Source: Chrysomallon squamiferum (lineage: Eukaryota > Mollusca > Gastropoda > Neomphalida > Peltospiridae). Taken from it: a DNA stretch of 64,000 nt. Below the pieces are notes generated by a model, which saw nothing but the letters and a program-made list of their open reading frames with translations, made no database searches and had not been told where the DNA came from. This document shows, piece after piece, positions 1 through 12,775 of the stretch. The stretch lies in contig CM022665.1 in the NCBI GenBank assembly GCA_012295275.1, positions 11,557,976 to 11,621,975 of the forward strand, written 5' to 3'. How positions within the stretch are numbered: the first letter of the stretch is position 1; each line of letters opens with the position of its first letter. The translations under genes were made by a program, and so were the position numbers.

Positions 1-320
1 TTTTATTTTATTTTAATATTATTTTAATGTTTTCTTTCAGTGTTAAATATAGAGCAATAATAGATTTAAATATAACAATTTTAATTTTTTTTTTTGGCTT
101 ATTGTTTTTTCCTTAAATTTATTAAATGTTGTAGCTGAAAACATGTAGTGAATTGAGGATTTAACAAACAAAACAAAAACAGAAACCAGAAACAAAACAA
201 AACAAATAAACAAATAAATAAATAAATTTAAATGATTAAAAAGTACCCTCTACATAATTATAACTTTTAAGTGAATTTTTTTTTTAAATATTATAATAAC
301 AAAAAAAGTTATATCAAAAC

Positions 321-322
<2 letters not shown>

Positions 323-395
<73 letters not shown>
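323..395. repeat. (GA)n microsatellite
   Basis: An uninterrupted GA dinucleotide run of about 36 units. A second GA array of similar purity lies at 8,968-9,019. Its length and purity suggest it is polymorphic. Confidence 0.97.
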
Positions 396-398
<3 letters not shown>

Positions 399-1237
399 CC
401 AAAACTCAATTCAAGCACAGTAGAATTTCAAGGGAGACTCCAAAATTAGAGTAGCAACAACAACAAGAAAATAAATTAATAAATAAATAAGTAAATATAA
501 AGTTATAAAATATTACGTTGTTCATATTAATATAAAAAGTGATCAACGAATTTATGTATTTAAACATTATAAGAACATTAAAAAGCAGATTGGAAACCGA
601 TATGTGTAACGATATGTTTTTCTTATTGTACGTCTTTGCTTTTTGGCAAGAAAAGAAGCAGTTTATTTCGTGACATCAGAAAACATTATGATGTCACAAA
701 GATAATCTTCAAATCAATGTACTCATCAAAGACCTTGTAAAAACGAAGCGACTTTAAGAATTCAAAATTGTATTAAATACTCCCAGTGAACGCAAACGTA
801 GTATCTTACCTTGTTTTGTGATGTTCTTCAATTATCTTAATGTCAATAATCTGCTACCACTATTTTTTTTTTTTTTTCTAATTTGTTGAGGCTGTCTGCC
901 TCATTAGAAACCGTGCTCTCTGAAGCGTCAACGTTGTAATCATCGGTACAGTTACGAAATCAATGAAACACGACGTTACAATTCGAGGTCTTTTTTTTTT
1001 TTTTTTGTCTTCTATTTGGCGTTTTGCAAAATGAGCTTTTCCTTTTGCTTGTTTTATGTATGGCACGTCTCACGACACAACCATCCCATTCAACTTCGAC
1101 CAGAATTGTCCATTCCACGAATGACGCTTCCACTTGGAAATGCCTTTCTCGTGTTTACATTGATTTGCATCCATGTGGTTCGGTCTTGGCATGTTGTCAG
1201 TCGCGCTTCCGAAACAGTGTGTATGTTTTGGGCATCC

Positions 1238-1268
<31 letters not shown>

Positions 1269-2960
1269 TTTATATGGCGTTTTTTTCTCTCTCTCAGATA
1301 TTTGTGGAAATATCCAAGCTCAGTTTCTGTGAGAGGGAATTGCAGTCGTATCGCCTACATTGTGAAGATTAGCCTTTTAATGAATTCCCATGTCACGAAC
1401 GTTATTTTGAGGTCATTCAAGACCTGGTTCTAGCGTTCAGGCCTGAAATGAAGAGCAGACGTAAAACTCTAGCTAAGCTGAATATTGATTGCAAACCAGA
1501 ACGTTCTATGAAGCTTTGCCTTGCGACAAATGGCAAAAGATATTAATCAATGAATTTCTTTTTATTTGATGGAACAGTTTTAATTTAAAGGAATAAGCGG
1601 TTCGTTTTGTCACATAGAGAAAGAGAGAGAAAATTATTTCAGCGAAGCACAATGTCTCTCTTTTGAACTTACTTTTCCTCATAGTAGAGATCCTGTTTGT
1701 TTTGATGTGCTGTATTATAATATTTTATTGTTATCTTTAAATAGAATGAAAACATTAAGCTTTTGTTTATGTTATTTTTTATAATTTATTATAACTGTAT
1801 AGAATTTTATAACTATATTAAAAATATTTAATGATATAAAGATACTTTTTAGATTATTTCATTGTTTTATTATATTGTATTTTTGTTGTCAAAATGAAAT
1901 ACTCAAGAGTTATATTTATTATACGCCATTATGGTCAAGCTGTCATTTTACAATCATAATAATAAAATAAAACGTAAGAGTTATTCAAAATTCGTTATTT
2001 CAGAGAAGCATTATTTTGTATTTATGTATGTATCTGTGTATGTATGTGTGTTTGTATGTGCATGTGCGTGTATTAAGTAATAAATTCTATATTCTACAAA
2101 ACATAATCTCATAAAAGCACAAAAAGCATTCTTAACATTTCAGAAATCGATAACATTAGTTACTTGAAGGCACGTAATGTAATTTTGTAATTTTTTTTTT
2201 GTTTAAATTATTTTTAAAAACGATATTAACTATTTGAGAGTTGTTGTGTAATCAAGCGTAATCAAAAGAGTTCTTTCTTTTATTATTATTTTTATTATTT
2301 AGTCAGATCCAATTCTTTATAAAAGACTCAACAGAATTAGTGTCAAAATTCTTTACAAACATGTAATGAGCATTTGTTTTCTTTATAATGCTTTCATTTA
2401 TAACCAGTCACACATGATTTCATACAGGCATGCACGCACGCACACAAGCGTTTCCTTTTATATTTAATTTATTTATTTATATATCATTACATACAAATAA
2501 GACGTACCTGTAAGTTTCAGTTCTTTATAAAATACTAATCATACATTATAACAATATTACAGATAATCACCATTTATTATCAAATTTAAATTCCCATGGC
2601 TTGCTGTTGGCATAATGGTTATTTATCATTACATATAAATTATTTTATATATGATAGAACCAACAATTAAGTTCTAAATGTAAAAAAAATCCAGATTAAA
2701 AAATTTTATAATAAAAATTACGACTATATGTAATCTTCATTTAGTTTTGTTAGAATAAACTGTTATTATATGTAAATTATTTCAGTCATGACAGTAAAAC
2801 TGAAGATTGATCAGTGCCATTGTCTGTCTTTATTTATTATTTTTATATTCACTATTTATTATTATTTTATTTTTTTCTATTGTTGTATGTTGCTACTGTT
2901 GCTGTTATTGTCATTATTATTGTTATTATTATTATTATTATTTTTTTTTTTTTTTTTTAT

Positions 2961-2991
<31 letters not shown>

Positions 2992-4704
2992 GTCATTGTT
3001 AATATTGTTGTTGTTTTTGGTCTTTTTATTGTTTTGTAAAATTAATATTTTCTGTTCTTCTATTTTTTTTATTTTATTATTATTATGTCTATTTATTTTC
3101 TGTGATTTTTTCCCCCCACGTCCTTTTTTTTTTCTTTTTTCAGTTATATGAGTATTTTCATATAATAATAGTTTGTTGATGTAAGATTATGTTAAGGCTG
3201 TATATAACTGGGCGTTATAAAACACGATTTCGTGTGCCCATAAATATCATAACAATTACAGAACTTATGTACAGAGAATTAATAAACACAGTACTCTTAT
3301 TATCAATATTGATTAATGAATTATAAAACGCGTGAGAGTGTTTATCATTGATCTGTATTGATTAATATGTGTGCAGATCAAAGTGTGAAATATTGTCAAT
3401 AATGTACGTGTCAGCTATGTATGTATATGCCATCAAATATTTATGATAAATTTTTGTTATTTATTAATGGAAACTATCTTCTGGAATAAACTCAGTACAT
3501 GCCATTAACTTGTATGTCGATATGTATGTATGAGAACCTGAATGGATGTCTGAGTGTGAGTGTATGCATACGTGTGTTAATATGTCTTGTATGTGAAGGA
3601 TTTGTGCTCGTGCGCATGCGTACGCGTCTGTGTGCTCGTGTATGTGTTCTTGTATAAGAGAGTGAACGTCTGTATATGTATGTCTGTATGTATGTGCAGA
3701 TTTATAAAGTATGTTACTTAATATTTCATTTCAGCTGTAGTTCTACATTAAACTTAATTTGTTCGCTTCAAACACACATACATATACATACATACATGCA
3801 CACATCCACACACACGTACTTATATACACACACACATGTACATATACACAAACACACATTCACATACATACGTACATTTTATCTTTATTTTTCGTAACGT
3901 GAGGAATAAAGTTATTCACAACACTCGTTTTCAAATTAGTAACAACAGCTTCCCTGAAAACATTACAAGTATTTATTTGTATTCAGTATTCTGATTCTGC
4001 TCAGTCACTAATAGAAAAAGCCAGAACATATCATTCTTAACATGCAATCACTGAAGTAATTTTCTAGTCACAAAATGATAAGTTTATTTAATTTCGGATG
4101 TGCCAAGAAAGCCAGTTCTTTTTTTTTTGTAGCCGCATCAATTTAATGTATATTTTTAAAAATTTATCATTCAAAAGGTTTAAAGGTTCGTAAATATATC
4201 AACAAACAAACTGCTGTTTTATAAGGTGAAGGCTTTAACAGCTAAACATCCAAATTTATTACTGCAATCCATTGATACCAATCCATATCAAAACCATAAA
4301 CATCCGCTCATCATTTCGCTTAGTAATTAATTCCTTTCTTGAGATGGTGACTATTCTTTGATATCGATATGATCCGAGAAAAGCCATTTTCGGATTTTGC
4401 TTTGGATGTCTATATTCCTTTCAAATTCAAAGCCCGGATTATGCCTATGGCAATCGATAGTATTAGTTACTCTCTCATCTTACATTGTAAGCACTAATTT
4501 TTCGAAAATGTGCCTTTCAAAGCGTTACTGCAGTCCATCGCATTAGCATCTTAAGAGATCTCCAGCACCAGGAACCTTTTGATCATTAACTCGCTAGTTT
4601 CATCACGCACTTGACTTTGTAGTTCTCTCTGAAAAAGTATGGGGATCAAAACATTCGGAGGAAATGATGCTAAAGAGATTAATCAGTATTTGGTTGTTTT
4701 CTGC

Positions 4705-5037
4705 AGTAAAGTAAAGAATTGGGATATAATCTAACAGAGATATTTAAAGTAAAGTAAAGACCTAAATTAAAGATAAAGCAATGATATTTAAAATTAAAGT
4801 AAAGATCTGGGATAAGCATCTAGCAGTGATAATTAAAGTAAAGTAAAAAACTGGGATGAGGATGAACCAGTGATATTTGAAGTAAAGTCAAGAACTGGGA
4901 TAAGGATGAACCAGTGATATCTGAAGTAAAGTAAAGAACTGAGATAAGGTTGAAGCAGCGATATTTGAAGTAAAGTAAAGATCTGGGATAAGGATGAACT
5001 AGTGATATTTAAAATTAAAGTAAAGAACTGGGATAAC
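4705..5037. repeat. 44-bp minisatellite, about 7 copies
   Basis: The landmark CTGGGAT (or close variants) recurs at 4807, 4851, 4895, 4939, 4983 and 5028, a strict 44-bp spacing with one 45-bp step. Each unit also carries AGTAAAGTAAAGA and a GTGATATTTGAAG-like block. The 5' units (about 4705-4800) are more degenerate. The unit length is not a multiple of three and stops are frequent, so it is not coding. Confidence 0.9.
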
Positions 5038-5898
5038 AGATTTTATTTGGCTTTAGTTCAATGTGTTTTGAATATGTTAACTGTAAAACCTGACTAAAAT
5101 GTTTTGAATGCAGCTGAATAGTCTGCCTTTTTCAGTTAGCTGTTTTATTTTATATATCATAAAGGCATTGATGAAACAGTGAAGGAATAATTATAAAAGA
5201 GCCACGATGATGATGATGACGATGAAGATCATATTTAGAGACTTACAGAATTAACATTTTAAAGTAAATAATAAGTAAATTCTTTCTAAGAAAATATTCT
5301 ACACTGAATTCTGATATTCAATCAGTTTTATGAAATTTTTTTTAATAATCTGATTGATTATAGTGCGCAAAATATTGATTTTAAAGAACCCCCTCACAAA
5401 AACAAAAAATGTTATGTAAATAAATAAATATATACATAAATAAATAAATAAAAATAATTTTAAAAATATTAAAAAAAAAAATAATGTTTATACTTGATAA
5501 TCGAAGTAATATTTTTATGATTAAATGTTAACGTTAAGCATAAAACGTTGACATCTCGCACTGAGTTTTTTATGCTATGAAATTTAATATACATTTACAT
5601 TATAGATCTTCCTTTACTGTTGTGCAGAAAAGAGAGCAAAAACAAACAGAAGAATAAATTTCCATGCGACTTTTTAAATACTAGATTGTAAGGTAATTTA
5701 TTCTGGTTCATACCATTGCTTTTTTTTTTCTTCTCTGTTTTCATGCTATAATGACATTTTTCCAGTATATTTACGACAGATATGATTGTCAAGAAGGCAG
5801 GACTTTTCGTCTGGCAAAGAGAAGAGAAGAGCACTTTTAATGATTTGGGATTATATTGTACGTCATAGCAACAAAAAAATGCCTTAGGTTATTTAATG

Positions 5899-6741
5899 TT
5901 ATTTTGGAAATGTTTACACGCTGACAGTTTGATGTAAACAGATGCAGCTTGGAAGAGATATTCCAGATCGTCTGACTTACAGTTTTTCAAATATTAGAAT
6001 CATAGTTTGCATTAATTTGAATACGATTTATTCAGCTAATCAAAAAAAAAAAAATAATAATAATATATAGATATAAAAATAATAATAATAATAATAAATA
6101 AATTAAATTAAATAATATAATATAATATAAAATAAAACAAATAAATAAATAAGATAAAGTTAAATAAAAAAAATAATACATAGATTATTTTTTCTAAAGT
6201 ACTGTTGCTTGGATTTTTCTAAGATGTTTAAAAATGGGTTGTTCTAATTAAAGCTTCTAACACCAGATTAATGACAGACGTAAAGCTACATGTCTATGTT
6301 CGACACGTCAGATGTTAAGTTCTCAGAGATTAAAGATGTCTGCCAGTCAAGTTGAAGCCTTTTGTAGAAAATAACACGTCTTCCAACAGTTGTCTTCTGG
6401 AACTGCATGGTATTAAACCGACTTGCTAATGGTCTACGATATTGCGTCAATTGGTTAGCAGGGCTGGAATTATAGCAATCGGCTTGCGGTTATTTAAATA
6501 ACATAAACGACTGGTAATGTCTGAAATTAGGCATACGAGAAAGAACGATGCGAAGAAAAATAAACGTTGACCAAATCGTTTTTCTGTGTCTCTTGTTTGA
6601 CAGCAACAACATTTAGCTATAGTAATAGATAGATGAATAAATGCTTGAACTTTAAAATATTTGCCTTTTCTTTGACAGAAACAGAATCAAGTTATTAGGA
6701 ATAAATCATTTAATATTGATCTTTAATTTTTCTGAGTTATT
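5899..6741 (+). repeat. Left arm of a large inverted repeat
   Basis: This arm matches the reverse complement of 12,012-12,746. The core (about 6,180-6,660) is almost identical to its partner: I saw about one mismatch in some 480 bp. The outer part (5,899-6,060) has several indels, and an AAT/AAAT tract at about 6,050-6,120 differs between arms. It encodes no supported protein. It may be a dispersed repeat present twice in opposite orientation, or arms kept alike by gene conversion. Confidence 0.9.
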
Positions 6742-6762
6742 ATTATGATGATGATGATGATG

Positions 6763-6802
<40 letters not shown>

Positions 6803-7082
6803 CGATTATAAGATATTACAGGGATTCTTAAACTCCTTCAATTCCTTTTTTTTTTAAAGCTACAAATTAGTGTTGCAAGCATTCGTTACAAGCTTTAGAG
6901 GCTTTTATTGAATGTGCGAAACTAGTATTTAAAATAAATGGACGACTATTTCTATACACAACTCAGGCCCTAAAGATACAGTGGTGGATAGGAAGAAAGT
7001 TTGAAAACTTCAATCTTAAGATGTAATTCTTAAGATTTTAATTTCCGATACACTTTTAAGCCATTGCTCCAGAACATGACTA

Positions 7083-7119
<37 letters not shown>

Positions 7120-8254
7120 TAAAGAAAGAAAAACAAACACCAAAATATAATTTCTGATGAAACGATTTGCTTTCATATTTTGTCAGAAAGAAAGAAAAAG
7201 ATCTTAAAATATATCCCATGGGTTACATTTGCCTTTAACCACATTTTGTTATATTTACCTTTGTTTGACACCCATTAACCGATATATTTTTCGTGCTGGG
7301 GTGTCTTTAAACATTCATTCATTGGTGTTGCCTTTAATCAAAGAATATATTATCTTACGAACCCTCTCTACACAGGAGTATATCTAAATATAATAAAGGA
7401 GAGATGAAACACTTGCTTGGGATAACCTGATATAATTACTTCAAGTCAAATAATATAATATTCTCAGTTAACTTGTCACTGTCAATTTACGAAGACTGAC
7501 CTTTAGATCAGACACAAATGTGAACGTAATCAACGCTTATCACCTTCCGTTTTATTTTCTCTTAAGCCTGCCTCGACTCCCGTCTTGCAATTTACATCGA
7601 TTAAATGTTCGCCTTTTATGGAATCAGTTTCGTTTTGGGTTTAGCCTGAAGGAATTTGCCATTAACAGGAGACATCGACACAAAGACTTTTGGCAAGTTT
7701 TGCTCCGCTCTAAAGGCAATGTCGATAATGATCGCGGCACTTCCGCAGACATTTAGGCAGGGACGGTGACGGAAATCAGACATAACCCTAGCTAATTCAC
7801 TTCCGGAAAATTTAATACAGGCGTCTTGATTTGATTACTGTTAAGCTTCGCAAATATGCTTGCGATTACTGTCTACACTGAAGCATTGCAAATTGATGAC
7901 ATAGACAAGTCAAAGAGGTAGACGAAAGTAAACGCTCTAAATTGATAGGGATGTTTGTCTGCAAGAAAATCAGAATTTAGGAAAACATTATTTTTATCTG
8001 TGCAATGAAATGTAATCAAGGAAATTTATTTTATAATTTCTTCTCTTTTATTTTATTATGATGATGATGATGATAGGAGTGATAAAAAGCAAAAGAAAGA
8101 TATGAAGAAAAAGACATACACAATATAACTGCAACAACGACAATAATTAAATTTCTTTTTAAATTCAGGTTTATTTTTCCTTCCCATAGGTAGTATCAAA
8201 TACAATATCTAATTGACTGATAGACACATCCATGCACAAATAGTTTCACTAGTA

Positions 8255-8551
8255 CAGGTTGCAAATCCTTTATGCGAAATATTTGGGACCGGAAGTGTTT
8301 CGGATTTTGAAATATAACGAGATAGCATGAGAACAGAAACTACGTCTAAATAAGAATTCCATTTATTTTTCATATACAGCTCACACAGATAGTCTGCAGG
8401 ATTTTTAAAATAATACTTTTAATAATTTTGTGCATAAAATACGATTTGATGTGCAAATAAACTCCGAAAACTGTAAGAAAGATTATTATTATTTCTGCTG
8501 CTCCGAAAAAGTTTCGGATTTCGGAATTTCTGATAAGGGATCCTCAACCTG
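8255..8551. mobile_element. Tigger/pogo-type MITE with TA target duplication
   Basis: The element begins CAGGTTG and ends CAACCTG, flanked by TA dinucleotides at 8,253-8,254 and 8,552-8,553. The terminal inverted repeats align over about 25 bp: the left reads CAGGTTGCAAATCC..., and the reverse complement of the right reads CAGGTTGAGGATCC.... Subterminal GTTTCGGATTT blocks occur in both halves, and an internal AATAATTTTGTGCATAAAA segment is present. From memory this closely resembles the non-autonomous Tigger-family elements of vertebrates (Tc1/mariner superfamily, pogo branch). At 297 bp with no ORF it cannot make its own transposase. Confidence 0.85.
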
Positions 8552-8963
8552 TATTGGAAATACTGAACAACAGGAATATATGAAACACGATATCTGATAA
8601 CAACTTCTGCGTTTGCCAACGACCAAATATCTGAAATAAACTTTAAAAAATTATATGTACGTGACATACAAAGATTTCATTTATTTTTTATTTCGTTTAT
8701 GTAATATCTATTTCATTATCTTTTGTTATCTTTGCCTTTTCAAACTTTATTGCAATGAACTTTCTGTTTTTGAATATTTTAGAGTCCCTTTAGAATAGCA
8801 AATGTTTCATTTTGGAATTAACATTATTATTTCACTTTTGTGATTCTGTTTTAGGCAGAAACACTGAATAAGTAACTATACGATTTTCAGCTTGATTACC
8901 TATTTTTGTTGTTGTGTGTGTGTTGTTTAGGCAGAGCCAAATATTAAACTTACAAATACAGAT

Positions 8964-8967
<4 letters not shown>

Positions 8968-9019
<52 letters not shown>
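8968..9019. repeat. (GA)n microsatellite
   Basis: A pure GA run of about 26 units. Both strands give spurious ORFs (Arg-Glu or Leu-Ser repeats). A short near-repeat follows it: GCTGATTCAGAA...CACTAAATGTGCAAA occurs twice, at about 9,019 and 9,081. Confidence 0.97.
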
Positions 9020-9021
<2 letters not shown>

Positions 9022-10329
9022 GATTCAGAATTCACTAAATGTGCAAAGAGAATGAGAGTTTATTTTATAAAAATATGCTTTGCTGATTCAGAAAACACTA
9101 AATGTGCAAACGAATGCCTTTTTTGATTTTATAATAATAATTAAAACAATTATCACTTGAAAGCTTATATTTTTATTTTTAAATACGACTCTTATCTTAT
9201 GAAAAACAGATATTTATTTAAACTGTTTAACTGATTCCTTATATATATTTTAAAAAAGAAATGATCTTTGAAGACTGCCAGGATATGTAAAATCATTCAT
9301 AGATTTTTCTAGCACCTTCATAACAAATTCAATTACTTCGTCATGGTCATGTTTCATTACAGATTTAACCATCCTTAAGATTGTCGTGTCAAGTTGTATC
9401 ATTCCACCGCAGAGGCGAGAGAACCATAGCCGAGATGAATCAAAAGCTGACTTACTGGCCCGATGTTACTGTTTTATTCGTTATTTCACACGAGACGCAG
9501 AAAAACCCATTTTATTCAGAGTTATACCATCGTCAGCACTAAATTTGACAATGTGTTAAAACACTAATCAATAAAGATATAGAAATATAAAAATTATTGA
9601 ATAATACCGTTGTGTGCTTTGATTGCGACTGTAGATTTTGAATGAAAATAAATGTTTCGTCTTTATATATATATAAATATATATATATTATTAAATATTA
9701 TTATAATTAATTTAAATTATTGTTAAAACAACAATGATAAACTACTACTGCTGCTGCTTCTGCTATATTTAAATATTACTCATAATAACTAATATTTTAA
9801 ATGTATAGCTGAACTATATCATATTTATATTACTTGTTTCATAGCCATTGTCATACATTTTCAGAAAAATAATGTCCAGCATTAATCTGTATTTTTTGCT
9901 ATGTACAGTAGCTCTACTTAACCTTCAGTCATCACTAAAAGGCACCGTTAGTGCTTGTTTTACATTATTATGTAGAAGAAATTGCATTAAAACTTGATTA
10001 ATTATTTTCAGACTTAATGGTTCGGGCTTTCTCATTCACCATCAGCTACATTACTCTCGCAGACAATTTGAGGACAAGGAGTGAAAGAGAATCCATTAAA
10101 AAATTAAACGCTCGTATCACGCAAAGAATCCGACTGAAAGAACTGTAAAACTAATGTCTCCAGTCGCAGGCTGGTGTTTGTGTGACCAGACGCAGGGGTT
10201 TTGTGTTACAACACTTGGATTTGAACTGAGACCATAAACAATGGTAATTAGCCATCAGGCTGGAAATAACCTTTAGAACCTTAGAGAATAGGTTATATAC
10301 AACATTAGCAACTCGATGTTGCTGACCGA

Positions 10330-10660
10330 CTTGATATAATTAGTATTGAGACCATAGATGTGATTCGTAGAGAGATCATAGTTATGTTTAGAGACCATAA
10401 ACATGATTAATGGTGAGACCATAAACATGATTAATGGTGAGACCATAAGCATAATTAGTATAGAGACCATAGACATGATTAATATATAGACGATGGACAT
10501 GCTTAGTATATACAGATTGTACATATGATTAATACAGAGATCTTATATATGATTCGTTTACACCATAGGTGTGATTAGTATAGAGATCACAGATATAATT
10601 AATGTAGAGACTGTAGACATGATTAGTACAGAGATAATTAGTAATGAGACTATATTGAAA
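10330..10660. repeat. 24-bp minisatellite, about 13 degenerate copies
   Basis: The phrase GAGACCATANACATGATTA recurs. The ACCATA landmark or its variants sit at 10351, 10375, 10394, 10418, 10442, 10466, 10490 and 10514, a mostly 24-bp period, with decayed copies continuing to about 10,660. The unit is a multiple of three, so a minus-strand ORF (10,273-10,524, Met-Val-Ser-rich) reads through it. I treat that ORF as an artefact of the repeat. Confidence 0.88.
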
Positions 10661-11928
10661 ATGAAGTTGAGATTTTGGTTATAAATTTAAAGATCCTGAC
10701 CAACGGAACATTGTTACAGAGGAAGCGCTCGTTATATTAAAATCCTGAATGGTGGTGTATTTACATACGCTAATTTTAAAAATTAATACAAATTAATACA
10801 AAATTAATAAATGAAACTGGTATTGGATCCTAACCAATTTGAAGTCAAACTACAATGCTACTTGAATTTTTGAATAGAAATAGCCTGTAGGACTTTACAG
10901 AATGGTTACTGACAACGTTAACGACATGAACGTGGTTACTTCTAGACCTGTTAAATTGCACAGGAATATAAAAGGAATTCACCATCAAACCGCATATTAT
11001 ATTATAGAATTTCACAAATTCAGTTGTTACTGATGACAAAATTCTTTACTGCAGGAAGAATTATTTTTCTTAGAATATTTGACTGAAGAGAGTCAGCATA
11101 AAGGAATATGATACAATCAAAAAATCCATATAATAATTAATAAACAGAAACTGATATACGACCACAAACAGTTTGGGTTTTGATTAATACCATGCCGGAA
11201 CAGTGGTAACTGGAAGTAATAATTAGTAAAAACTGTATTCAAAGGAAATTTACCCGTGAGCTAGAAAATATATTTTATAAATTCAGTGTTATTGACATCT
11301 AAAATTTGTGATTATTATTTGGAAAGTATCATTGTTTTAGTATATTTAATAACATGATTGAGTATGTAAACACGTATTTTTATCATCATCATTATTATTA
11401 TTATTATTATATATTAACGAATTCACATAAATTATTAATTAAATTAAACTAATGTCAGACTAATTTCAGTTATATCAGAAAGTACTGAAATCAAAAAGTA
11501 ACCAACGACAAATGGTTTTTAGTAAATTTCTCTTGATTATGATCCAATATTAATTATTTTTATCACATCAGCATTTTCAGGTTTGTTCATTAGAAAACAG
11601 TTCATGTAAAACTTCACTAGTTAACTCGAAGTTGCTGACCGAGACCAAATAAGAAATACAACAGAAACTAACTAGCGAGTTGGAAATTACATTACGGAAC
11701 TTCAATAATGCTAAATTGGTTCGGACGTAAAAAATGTTACAGAACATAAATCATCGGAACTGACCACTGAACTAGAAATTACATTACAATATCTCTGCTG
11801 ATTACCTAATATAATTTTTTTTTTTTTTTTTTTTTTTTAAATGACTATAAATGTCACGATAGGTTCATTATCTTAGTATGTTTAAAAGTTTACATAAATT
11901 TAGAATTGCATCTCATTTATTTATTATT

Positions 11929-11966
<38 letters not shown>

Positions 11967-12011
11967 TAATAAATTTAAAATAAATAAATAAATAAATAAA
12001 AAATAATAATA

Positions 12012-12741
12012 AAACTCCAGAAAAAATTCAGTTTAATATTGATTGATCTATTCCTAGTAACTTGGTTCTGTTGCTATCAAAGAAAAGACAAATATTTTAA
12101 AGTTCAAGGATTTATTCATCTATCTATTACTATAGCTAAATGTTGTTGCTGTCAAACAAGAGACACAGAAAAACGATTTGGTCAACGTTTATTTTTCTTC
12201 GCATCGTTCTTTCTCGTATGCCTAATTTCAGACATTACCAGTCGTTTATGTTATTTAAATAACCGCAAGCCGATTGCTATAATTCCAGCCCTGCTAACCA
12301 ATTGACGCAATATCGTAGACCATTAGCAAGTCGGTTTAATACCATGCAGTTCCAGAAGACAACTGTTGGAAGACGTGTTATTTTCTACAAAAGGCTTCAA
12401 GTTGACTGGCAGACATCTTTAATCTCTGAGAACTTAACATCTGACGTGTCGAACATAGACATGTAGCTTTACGTCTGTCATTAATCTGGTGTTAGAAGCT
12501 TTAATTAGAACAACCCATTTTTAAACATCTTAGAAAAATCCAAGCAACAGTACTTTAGAAAAAATAATCTATGTATTATTTTTTTTATTTAACTTTATCT
12601 TATTTATTTATTTGTTTTATTTTATATTATTAAAATTAATACAAACTATGATTCTAATATTTGAAAAACTGGTAAGTCAGGTGATCAAGCTGCATCTTCC
12701 AAGCTGATAACATCAAACTTGCAGCGTATAAACATTTCCAA

Positions 12742-12746
<5 letters not shown>
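12012..12746 (-). repeat. Right arm of a large inverted repeat
   Basis: This is the reverse complement of 5,899-6,741. The near-identical core is about 12,070-12,570. Next to its outer end lie an AAT run (12,742-12,773) and a poly-A/GAAAA tract (12,787-12,845). An 88-codon plus-strand ORF at 12,039-12,305 lies wholly inside the repeat and looks non-coding. Arms this alike could pair as a hairpin if transcribed, or could recombine to invert the 5.3-kb spacer. Confidence 0.9.

Positions 12747-12775
<29 letters not shown>

Larger units (their letters stand above)
1..5898. other. AT-rich intergenic DNA, no supported gene
   Basis: No ORF here has complex composition, conserved motifs or a believable exon structure. 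The stretch holds homopolymer T tracts (for example 1236-1263 and 2940-2991), ATT/TTA runs, ATGT/CATA-rich low-complexity DNA (2020-2070 and 3410-3880), and the GA array and 44-bp minisatellite listed separately. A slightly more GC-rich patch at about 880-1,520 contains two overlapping plus-strand ORFs. They are broken by a poly-T tract and encode nothing recognisable, so I left them out. Confidence 0.7.
6742..12011. other. Spacer between the inverted arms, no supported gene
   Basis: Contents: a GAT/ATT microsatellite (about 6,748-6,800), an AAT run (7,085-7,117), the Tigger-like MITE (8,255-8,551), a GA array (8,968-9,019), the 24-bp minisatellite (about 10,330-10,660) and a poly-T tract (about 11,816-11,838). 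Positions 7,500-7,780 are less AT-rich and look like unique sequence, but the 78-codon ORF there has no recognisable domain. Short phrases such as CTAGAAATTACATTACA recur in diverged form between 10,250 and 13,000, which suggests an old degenerate repeat. Confidence 0.65.

Noticed and set aside
1016-1372. 118-codon ORF at the left end
   Set aside because: It is interrupted by a 28-base T run, has no recognisable motif and overlaps an equally long frame. I saw no supporting splice structure.
2788-3151. Overlapping Leu/Phe/Tyr-rich ORFs
   Set aside because: They are translations of poly-T and ATT tracts with no complex sequence. Similar artefacts occur at 12,654-12,890, 14,170-14,501 and 19,364-19,591.
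4705-5037. CRISPR-like regularly spaced repeats
   Set aside because: Repeat and spacer are not distinct: the whole 44-bp unit is repeated and diverging. The setting is an animal genome. The same reasoning excludes 49,220-49,530 and 61,430-61,690.
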